Assembly: GCA_017551845.1 (NCBI GenBank)
Contig: JAFZKR010000139.1
Coordinates: 1 to 21,880 of the forward strand
From: Bacteroidaceae bacterium
GTDB lineage: Bacteria > Bacteroidota > Bacteroidia > Bacteroidales > Bacteroidaceae
Direction: 5' to 3'
Length of the DNA stretch: 21,880 nt
The notes beneath the pieces were generated by a model. It ran no database searches and was not told the origin of the DNA. It saw nothing but the letters and a program-made list of their open reading frames with translations. Position numbers and translations under genes: made by a program. This document shows positions 16,078-21,880 of this stretch, piece after piece. Numbering within the stretch: position 1 is the stretch's first letter; the number at the start of each line of letters is the position of its first letter.

Positions 16078-16425
16078 TCATTTCTTGTCACGCAATACAG
16101 TATCACCGTGTTCTCCGGTACGGATTGACCATGTGTCATCCACAGGACTCACGAATATCCGGCCGTCACCCACCTGACCGGTACGGGCAGCACCCATAAT
16201 GGCATCAATGGCAGGCTGTACAAACTGATCACGGCAGATTATCGTTATCTCAATACGCGAGATGATATCTGTGCTGTACATCACACCACGATAGATACGG
16301 TCCTGACGGGCCTGACCTATGGCATGAACTTCAGCATACGAGAACCAGTTGATGTCGGCCTCAAAAAGAGCCTCTTTCACATCTTCAAACCGGGTTTTCC
16401 GGATGATTGCTTCAATCTTTTTCAT
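16078..16425 (-). CDS. glnB: P-II nitrogen regulatory protein
   Basis: This small trimeric signal protein senses ATP/ADP, 2-oxoglutarate and, through partners, nitrogen status. Next to amtB its likely job is to plug the ammonium channel (GlnK-type role). The 115-residue protein starts MKKIEAIIRKTRFEDVKEAL, has the T-loop tip YRGVMYSTDII with Tyr45 and Tyr50 (equivalents of E. coli Tyr46 and Tyr51), the B-loop RTGQVGDGRIFV (81-92) and the C-loop IRTGEHGD (101-108). By eye, the T-loop base IGQARQDRIYRG is one residue shorter than in E. coli and lacks a Gln exactly at the position of Gln39, the 2-oxoglutarate ligand. It is the first gene after the Gln/Asn-rich leader. Confidence 0.95.
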   Translation of the reverse strand: MKKIEAIIRKTRFEDVKEALFEADINWFSYAEVHAIGQARQDRIYRGVMYSTDIISRIEITIICRDQFVQPAIDAIMGAARTGQVGDGRIFVSPVDDTWSIRTGEHGDTVLRDKK

Positions 16426-16470
16426 TTGTGTTTTGTTTTGAGGTTAATTATTGTGTTTTGATGCATCGTT

Positions 16471-16506
16471 AAACAAAAAAGGCCGGTCAAAAACTTGACC
16501 AGCCTT
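16471..16506 (-). terminator. Attenuator terminator upstream of P-II/amtB
   Basis: On the minus strand, a 12-bp stem AAGGCTGGTCAA / TTGACCGGCCTT (one U-G pair) with a 4-nt loop is followed by TTTTGTTT directly after the stem's closing TT. This is a textbook intrinsic terminator, and it ends about 46 nt before the P-II ATG, between promoter and gene. The plus-strand side also has a T8 run, so it may stop transcription in both directions. The GGCTGGT stem core is shared with the asnB hairpin. Confidence 0.9.
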
Positions 16507-16534
16507 ATTTTTTTTCTTATATCTAATACAACAG

Positions 16535-16654
16535 TTACATACCTGACCGGTCAAAAGGTATAACCATCGGAACCTGATTATTCTGGTTCTGATTCTGCTG
16601 CTGCTGATTATTATTCAGCTGAACAGTGGTTATATTTTTAAAACCGATAAACAT
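16535..16654 (-). CDS. Glutamine/asparagine-rich leader peptide of the P-II/amtB operon (39 aa)
   Basis: An ATG about 25 nt downstream of the expected transcription start opens a 39-codon frame with 8 Gln (12, 17-20, 22, 24, 27) and 8 Asn (7, 14-16, 21, 23, 25, 26). The core is QLNNNQQQQNQNQNNQVP (12-29). All Gln codons are CAG and seven of eight Asn codons are AAT. The frame could be extended upstream to 16720, but that start lies above the TACCTTTG promoter box and so is not expected in the RNA. Codons 34-37 (TTTGACCGGTC) can pair with the 5' arm of the terminator that begins 28 nt after the stop. This is the arrangement of a ribosome-stalling attenuation leader sensing Gln (and Asn) tRNA charging. 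Similarity to the asnB leader (NQNxNNQ[IV]P motif) suggests common origin or convergence. Confidence 0.8.
   Translation of the reverse strand: MFIGFKNITTVQLNNNQQQQNQNQNNQVPMVIPFDRSGM
16545..16554 (-). promoter_or_regulatory. Predicted antiterminator strand in the P-II leader
   Basis: The minus-strand segment TTGACCGGTC duplicates most of the terminator's 3' arm (TTGACCGGCC). It can therefore form 10 pairs with the 5' arm GGCTGGTCAA, two of them G-U. It lies at codons 34-37, just before the leader stop, so a ribosome finishing the peptide would hide it. It also contains the 8-bp palindrome GACCGGTC. Confidence 0.65.
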
Positions 16655-16685
16655 AAAAATGTTCTGTTGTTTCTGATTTCTGCGG

Positions 16686-16693
16686 CAAAGGTA
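16686..16693 (-). promoter_or_regulatory. Promoter -7 box for the P-II leader/operon
   Basis: TACCTTTG on the minus strand is an exact TAnnTTTG -7 element. No convincing TTTG sits at the usual -33 distance, so an activator may assist. The predicted start is near 16680, about 25 nt before the leader ATG. Confidence 0.6.
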
Positions 16694-16792
16694 AATATCA
16701 TTTTGATACATTGTTCTCAAAAAGGGCGGAAATTTTACTATTTTCTGTCAATTTTCCATAATTACTTACATTTAGTAAGCACAGCCTGCAAA

Positions 16793-16824
16793 TTTGCATC
16801 ATCTTGCCATAATTGTATAATTTG
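16793..16824 (+). promoter_or_regulatory. Promoter for the CotH-domain protein gene
   Basis: TTTG (16793-16796), a 19-nt spacer and TATAATTTG (16816-16824) resemble the Bacteroidales promoter, with one extra base in the -7 box (TA-N3-TTTG). The predicted start near 16830-16835 lies downstream of a TTG at 16813 that could otherwise be taken as the start codon. This promoter diverges from the P-II leader promoter about 100 bp away. Confidence 0.55.
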
Positions 16825-16872
16825 CAAAATATCAGTAATTTTACGTCCTGTCAAATGACAACTGACTTGGCT

Positions 16873-19800
16873 ATGAAATTCCCGTATTCTATATTTATGG
16901 CTGTGCTGACCATACTGTCAGCAATGCCTGCTAAAGCACAGATTACAATAAATGAGGTATTGGCATCAAACGGCAGCACCAATACGGATCCTGATTACGG
17001 AACAAATGCTGACTGGATAGAACTGTACAATGCCGGACAGGCTGATGTAAACCTGGGCGGATGGTCAATCACCGACAACCTGGGCAAGCCCAAGAAGTAT
17101 GTACTGCCCAATGGTACAACCATCAAAACCGGAGGTTACCTGCTTATATGGTGCGATGACATGGGTACCGGCCTTCACGCCGGTTTCAAGCTGAGTGCCG
17201 ACGGTGAAGAGGTAGGTCTTTTTGATGCTGACGGCAAGATGGTTGACAGCATGACTTTCGGACCGCAGTATGGCGATATCAGTTTCGGCCGATCCATGGA
17301 TGACGCCTCAGTGACACTATTCTTCATGACCCCTACTCCCGGTACCGCCAACAACACCCCAGGCTACACCGGCAGATCCAACCAGCCGGTAATACTGACA
17401 CAGGGCGGAGCCTATGCTGGATCTGTTACGGTAACAGTGACCAATGATCAGGGCGGCACGGTTTATTATACAACCGACGGCTCAGAGCCTACAAAGGAGT
17501 CAAACGTCTACTCTACTCCACTCACCTTTACCAAGACCACCGTACTGAGGGCTCGCATACTGGAGGACGGCAAGATGCCGGGTCTGACCAAGACCATGAC
17601 ATATTTCCTTAATGATGAGTTCCGGGGCCACAGTCTGCCTATTGTATCTCTGGCAACTGACAGCGAAAATTTCTGGGACACAGAGAAAGGAATATACGGT
17701 TGGACCAACGCAAATAATGAGAAGGCAGACTTTGAGATTCCGGTAAACATAGAACTCTATGAGAACAACGGCAGCGACAGGGCTGCATTCAACGAGCCTG
17801 CAGGCGTAAAGATAAACGGCCTCTATGCATGGCAGCTGCCGCAGAAGATGCTTGGAGTATATTTCAAAAAGAAATACGGTGAGAGCAAGCTCTCATACCA
17901 GCTGTTCCATGACGATCCGCGCAACGAGTTCGATGACTTTGCGCTGCGTGCATCGGGCAATGACTGGAACTACACCATGTTCCGCGACGGACTGCTGCAG
18001 CAGGCTTGCCGCAGGGGCGGACTCAACCTTGCGCTGCAGGCGTTCCGTCCATCGGCCGTATATCTTAACGGTGAGTTCCTGGGTATCCATAACATCCGCG
18101 AGAAGGTCAACGAGGAGTACATAGAGACCCGCTACGGGCTTGAAGCCGGCACTTTTGACATGATTGAAGGTGATCAGAACGTCGAGGCCGGCGACTGGGA
18201 GGAGTGGAACCACTACAAGGAGGTGTGGCAGAAGGACCTGAGCGTACAAGCCAATTACGATGCTCTTACCCGGATTATGGACGTGGAGAACTATACCGAT
18301 TTCATGGTGGCTCAGATATGGAGTCATAACACATCGGTCAACCACAATCCCATGGCCTGGAAGCCCAAGAGCGAAGGCGTGTGGCGCTGGATATTTACCG
18401 ACGGTGACCGCGGTTTCAACAGTTATGCCGATGATTACGCTGACTGGTATGCCGGAAAGGCCAACATGCCTTTCGGATCAATGCTGCAGAATGACGGTTA
18501 CCGCCAGTATTTCTGCAAGCGTGCCGCCGACCTGCTGTTTACGGCATTCAACCCCGAGGAGATTCAGCGACAGGTAACGGAGCACATGAAAGATATTGAA
18601 CCGCTTATGGAACAGCAGGTCCAGAGGTGGCTTGGCACCAGCAGCTCCTACAGCGGCAATGCGCTCACATCGACCCGTCAATGGCGCAGCAGAATAAGCT
18701 ATCTGCGGGATTTCTGCAACGGACGCCCGGTTGTGCTGCTCTGGGACATGTATGAGAACTACGGCACGGGAAAGCCCGCCCTGCTCACCCTTACCTGCAA
18801 GACCGGCTTTGAGTTCAACGGCCTGGCCATCAACAAGAACAAGTGGAGCGGATCTTACCCCACCAACATGGAGATAACCCTTACCGCCCGTGAGCGCGTG
18901 GGTTATACCTTCAAGGGCTGGCGTGAGAATGCCGTTAAGAAAATCATTTCAACCGGCAGCCAATGGAAGTATCTTGATGACGGAACCAGCCCCACCTCAT
19001 GGTATGCAGCCTCTTTTGATGACTCGGCATGGAAATCGGGAGCATCGCCTTTAGGATATGACACAGACAACAAGATGACAGACCTGATAAAGACCACAGT
19101 GAACTACGGCTCAAGCAGTTCCAAGTATGTCACCACCTATTTCCGCCGCAAGTTCACTGTTGATGACGATCCCTCATCTTACCTTCAGATTAAACTCCGC
19201 CTGTTGCGTGATGACGGCGCTGTAGTATGGATAAACGGCAAGGAGATAATCCGCAGCAATCTCAGGGAGAACTTTGAATCCAATCCGCTGGCCGACAATT
19301 ACGCCATTCCCAAGCGTGCTGCCATCAGATATCTCACATACGACATTGATCCTTCCTGGCTCCGTCAGGGTGAGAACACCATTGCTGTCGAAGTTCACCA
19401 GACATCAAGGAGCAGCTCGGATATCATAATGGACGTCGAGCTTCTGGCTGTGCTCAACCAGGCTGCATCACAGAACCGTCTAAGCGGACAGACCAGTCCG
19501 ACAATCAAACTTTCCATCGATTCCGATATGGCAGTCGAGGCAATGTATGAGTCTGACGGCCTTAACATGCTTCCCGATACCATATCGGCCGATATGACCC
19601 TATTCAAGTCAAAGTCACCCTATTATACTGCAGCCGATGTCACTGTCCTTAAAGGCGCTCGCCTTACCATTGAGCCGGGTGTAGAGATAAGGTTTGCACC
19701 CAACTCAAACATGATTGTACACGGAGGCCTTACCGCCCAGGGCACCGGTTCAGACAGCATACGGTTTATTCTCAATCCGCAATATGCCGGACAGTCATGG

Positions 19801-21213
19801 GGAGCCATATGCCTGATTAACAGCGACTCCAAGTCAACAATCAGTTATGCCACCATGCGAGATGCCAATCAGGGACCGCGCATGTACAACTGCGTGGCGG
19901 CCATATCGGCCTACAACTGTCAGCAGCTGATGCTTGACCATCTGAACATAACGGATGTGGTAAGCAATCCCATTGCGGCCCGTTACAGCGACGTGACGCT
20001 TACAAACAGCATAATACACAGCCGTGTTACGGGTGATCTGATAAACGTCAAGTACGGCAAAGGACGCGTGGAGCACTGCACATTCATAGGCAATGATCAG
20101 GTTGACACCGATGCCATTGACTTTGACGGCATAGACGGCGGTATCATCAGGGATGTCGTAGCCCACCACTTCCTGGGCGATAACAGCGACGCAGTGGATA
20201 TAGGCGAACAGGCCATCGGCGTTATCATTGACAGCCTGCTGGCATACACCATTACCGACAAGGGTATCAGCGTAGGACAGCGCTCAACCGTAAAGGTGAG
20301 CAACTCCACATTCATCCAGACCAACATGGGCGTTGCCGTAAAGGACTCATGTCATGCCGATATTGACAAGTGCACATTCTTTGCCGTGGCAACTCCGGTG
20401 GCCTGCTATGAGAAGGTTGACGGCCGTCTGGGCGGAAATGCAGTGGTAACAGAATGCATACTGTCCAACAGTTATGACCGCACATATGAGTGCGATACCA
20501 AATCCAGCATCAGGTTCAGCGGTTCACTCTCAGACGGTGACACGCTCTCCATTGGCAACCTGTATGGCGATCCGCAGTTCTTATCGGCCACAAACTACAT
20601 GTTGACACCTGCCAACCTGAAGATCGGCTCAACCTACCTGCCTGAAACCCCGCAGAATGAGCCTGTTATAAGTGAGATATGCTATCATCCCACTCTGAAT
20701 TCTGAGTCTGAGTACATAAGGATTTACAATCCGACCGATATACCGTTTGACATAAGCGGATACATACTCAGCCAGGCCTTTGACTTTACGTTCCCGGACG
20801 GAAGCCTGATTCCGGCACACGGCAGCATTTATGTTGCGGCCGATGCCTCCAAACTCAAAACGGTAATCAGGTATGACCAGGTATGGCAATGGACCGATGG
20901 AAAACTGTCCAACAATGGTGAATCTGTGCGTCTGAGCAATGCGGCAGGCATAGTCGTTGACCAGGTTACTTACATGAGCGTCTCACCGTGGCCCGCTTCA
21001 GAACAGTCTGGCACATCGGTACTGATGCTGCGTGATACGAATGCCGATAACCACATGGCTGCCAACTGGACCGTTATGCAGTATCCCACTGATGTGGAAC
21101 TGATACCTGCTGCAACGGGTACGGATATGATCTATGACATAAACGGCCGCCCCTTAGAGGGACAGCCGCGTGGTATAGTCATAATCAACGGAAAGCTTTA
21201 CTACTACAAGTAA
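16873..21213 (+). CDS. Large exported CotH-domain protein with lamin-tail and beta-helix domains
   Basis: From the ATG at 16873 the protein has 1446 residues. That start gives a clean signal peptide (MKFPYSIFMAVL..., cleavage near AKA-Q, about residue 22); an in-frame ATG at 16855 is possible. Domains in order: lamin-tail domain (about 23-133: INEVLASN, DWIELYN, LGGWSITDN); chitobiase-C-terminal-like beta domain (170-247, VYYTTDGSEPT); CotH domain (255-535) with LPIVSL, FRPSAVYLNGEFLGIHNIREKV and WRWIFTDGDRGFN, where Asp510 and Asp512 fit the metal/ATP site of CotH-type atypical kinases; an InlB-repeat-like segment (about 640-690); a beta-sandwich, galactose-binding-like domain (695-860); a right-handed beta-helix (910-1205); a second lamin-tail domain (1260-1363); and a short C-terminal tail (YDINGRPLEG...NGKLYYYK) like a type IX secretion sorting domain. 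Substrate is unknown; a role at the cell surface or on extracellular polymers is inferred. It ends 7 bp from the pyrG stop. Confidence 0.85.
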   Translation: MKFPYSIFMAVLTILSAMPAKAQITINEVLASNGSTNTDPDYGTNADWIELYNAGQADVNLGGWSITDNLGKPKKYVLPNGTTIKTGGYLLIWCDDMGTGLHAGFKLSADGEEVGLFDADGKMVDSMTFGPQYGDISFGRSMDDASVTLFFMTPTPGTANNTPGYTGRSNQPVILTQGGAYAGSVTVTVTNDQGGTVYYTTDGSEPTKESNVYSTPLTFTKTTVLRARILEDGKMPGLTKTMTYFLNDEFRGHSLPIVSLATDSENFWDTEKGIYGWTNANNEKADFEIPVNIELYENNGSDRAAFNEPAGVKINGLYAWQLPQKMLGVYFKKKYGESKLSYQLFHDDPRNEFDDFALRASGNDWNYTMFRDGLLQQACRRGGLNLALQAFRPSAVYLNGEFLGIHNIREKVNEEYIETRYGLEAGTFDMIEGDQNVEAGDWEEWNHYKEVWQKDLSVQANYDALTRIMDVENYTDFMVAQIWSHNTSVNHNPMAWKPKSEGVWRWIFTDGDRGFNSYADDYADWYAGKANMPFGSMLQNDGYRQYFCKRAADLLFTAFNPEEIQRQVTEHMKDIEPLMEQQVQRWLGTSSSYSGNALTSTRQWRSRISYLRDFCNGRPVVLLWDMYENYGTGKPALLTLTCKTGFEFNGLAINKNKWSGSYPTNMEITLTARERVGYTFKGWRENAVKKIISTGSQWKYLDDGTSPTSWYAASFDDSAWKSGASPLGYDTDNKMTDLIKTTVNYGSSSSKYVTTYFRRKFTVDDDPSSYLQIKLRLLRDDGAVVWINGKEIIRSNLRENFESNPLADNYAIPKRAAIRYLTYDIDPSWLRQGENTIAVEVHQTSRSSSDIIMDVELLAVLNQAASQNRLSGQTSPTIKLSIDSDMAVEAMYESDGLNMLPDTISADMTLFKSKSPYYTAADVTVLKGARLTIEPGVEIRFAPNSNMIVHGGLTAQGTGSDSIRFILNPQYAGQSWGAICLINSDSKSTISYATMRDANQGPRMYNCVAAISAYNCQQLMLDHLNITDVVSNPIAARYSDVTLTNSIIHSRVTGDLINVKYGKGRVEHCTFIGNDQVDTDAIDFDGIDGGIIRDVVAHHFLGDNSDAVDIGEQAIGVIIDSLLAYTITDKGISVGQRSTVKVSNSTFIQTNMGVAVKDSCHADIDKCTFFAVATPVACYEKVDGRLGGNAVVTECILSNSYDRTYECDTKSSIRFSGSLSDGDTLSIGNLYGDPQFLSATNYMLTPANLKIGSTYLPETPQNEPVISEICYHPTLNSESEYIRIYNPTDIPFDISGYILSQAFDFTFPDGSLIPAHGSIYVAADASKLKTVIRYDQVWQWTDGKLSNNGESVRLSNAAGIVVDQVTYMSVSPWPASEQSGTSVLMLRDTNADNHMAANWTVMQYPTDVELIPAATGTDMIYDINGRPLEGQPRGIVIINGKLYYYK

Positions 21214-21220
21214 GCCCTGT

Positions 21221-21880
21221 TCACTTTATCGCAGCAGCGATGAAGGCTTTGAAGAGAGGATGCGGATTCTCAGGCGTGCTCTTGTACTCGGGATGGAACT
21301 GTGAGCCGATGAAGAACGGATGCACGGACTGCGGAAGCTCCACAATCTCGGTCAGGCCCGTCTGCGGGTTGTGACCCGATGCTACCAGACCAGCCTTGCT
21401 GAACTCCTCAGCATACTTGGCGTTGAACTCGTAGCGGTGACGGTGACGCTCGGAGATATGTTTGGTTCCGTAAATCTTGCAGGCAAGCGTGTCCTTTGTG
21501 ATTTCGCAGTCGTAGGCCCCAAGACGCATGGTTCCTCCCTTCATGGTGGTTTTCTTCTGATCCTCCATCATGTCTATTACGGGGTGTTTGGTATCGGGAT
21601 TGACCTCGGTTGACTCTGCATCCTTAAAGCCCAAGACGTTACGGGCAAACTCCACTACGCACATCTGCATTCCCAGGCAGATTCCAAAGAACGGTATCTT
21701 GTTCTCGCGGGCGTATTTGATGGCCTCAACTTTGCCTTCCAGACCGCGAGAGCCGAATCCGGGAGCAACCAGGATGCCCTTCATGCCTTTCAGTTTATTG
21801 GCTACGTTGGCAGCGGTTATCTCCTCGCTGTTTACGGAGTGGATATGCACCTTGCAGTAGTTGGCGGCACCCGCGTGCAC
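21221..21880 (-). CDS. pyrG: CTP synthase, C-terminal glutaminase part (partial)
   Basis: CTP synthase aminates UTP to CTP using glutamine. The 219 visible codons cover the class I glutamine amidotransferase half. Landmarks are VAPGFGSRGLEGK, the nucleophile cysteine in FFGICLGMQMC, the MRLGAYDC and ERHRHRYEFN stretches that set PyrG apart from other amidotransferases, and the catalytic FHPEYKS near the end. The frame runs off the window edge (first codon GTG, read as Val in VHAGAANYCKVH), so the N-terminal synthetase domain lies beyond it. It is convergent with the CotH gene, with 7 bp between stops. Like CarA, AsnB and GltB in this window it consumes glutamine. Confidence 0.96.
   Translation of the reverse strand: MHAGAANYCKVHIHSVNSEEITAANVANKLKGMKGILVAPGFGSRGLEGKVEAIKYARENKIPFFGICLGMQMCVVEFARNVLGFKDAESTEVNPDTKHPVIDMMEDQKKTTMKGGTMRLGAYDCEITKDTLACKIYGTKHISERHRHRYEFNAKYAEEFSKAGLVASGHNPQTGLTEIVELPQSVHPFFIGSQFHPEYKSTPENPHPLFKAFIAAAIK

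Noticed and set aside
16479..16506. The P-II upstream hairpin as the terminator of a plus-strand gene
   Set aside because: Although it has a T-run on the plus side, no plus-strand gene ends there; its position before P-II and its pairing with the leader ORF favour an attenuator for the minus strand.
16535..16720. The longer 61-codon version of the Gln-rich leader starting at 16720
   Set aside because: Its first 22 codons overlie and precede the TACCTTTG promoter box (16686-16693), so they should not be in the transcript; the ATG at 16654 fits the predicted RNA.
17893..18345. A 150-codon minus-strand frame inside the CotH gene
   Set aside because: It is fully contained in a strongly supported coding domain, with composition expected from antisense reading.
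21221..21880. An independent small amidotransferase gene starting at the window edge
   Set aside because: The sequence matches the C-terminal half of CTP synthase, and the first codon is an internal GTG (Val); the gene is cut by the window, not short.

Overview
The window reads as Bacteroidota (order Bacteroidales; a gut or rumen Prevotella/Bacteroides relative is the best guess). The grounds are a type III glutamine synthetase, the DapL route to diaminopimelate, promoters of the Bacteroidales form TTTG...TAnnTTTG, A-rich translation starts without clear Shine-Dalgarno sites, and a large secreted CotH/lamin-tail/beta-helix protein ending in a 'DINGRPL...NGKLYYYK' tail typical of the phylum. 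No phage, insertion sequence, tRNA, rRNA or CRISPR array was seen.

Region 1 (1-13300, minus strand) is one long nitrogen-assimilation run, in transcription order: an asparagine-codon-rich leader peptide and hairpin, asnB, glutamine synthetase III, gltB, gltD, dapF, dapL, carA, and the first codons of carB at the window edge. Most gaps are under 35 bp, and gltD/dapF overlap by ATGA. The set makes glutamine and glutamate from ammonium and spends glutamine or glutamate on asparagine, diaminopimelate/lysine and carbamoyl phosphate. Region 2 (13437-16695) holds a small lipoprotein (+) converging on a minus-strand run: a Gln/Asn-codon-rich leader peptide and terminator, a P-II protein, the ammonium channel amtB, and a TorF/Gcw_chp-like outer-membrane beta-barrel. 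Region 3 (16793-21213, +) is one large exported multidomain CotH protein. Region 4 (21221-21880, minus) is the C-terminal glutaminase half of CTP synthase (pyrG), cut by the window end.

The most interesting signal lies in the two apparently empty intergenic regions. Upstream of asnB and upstream of P-II/amtB, each transcript appears to start at a TAnnTTTG promoter and to encode a 39-41 residue peptide packed with Asn (11 of 41) or Gln+Asn (16 of 39) codons. Each then runs into a strong hairpin built on the same GGCTGGT/ACC(A/G)GCC core, which ends about 40-50 nt before the first enzyme gene. In both, the last codons of the leader ORF can pair with the 5' arm of that hairpin. This is the geometry of ribosome-mediated attenuation. 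The inference is that stalling on Asn or Gln codons when charged tRNA is scarce would switch on the asparagine/glutamine operon and the ammonium-uptake operon. I do not know of a description of such a paired Asn/Gln leader system in Bacteroidales; novelty needs a literature and database check.
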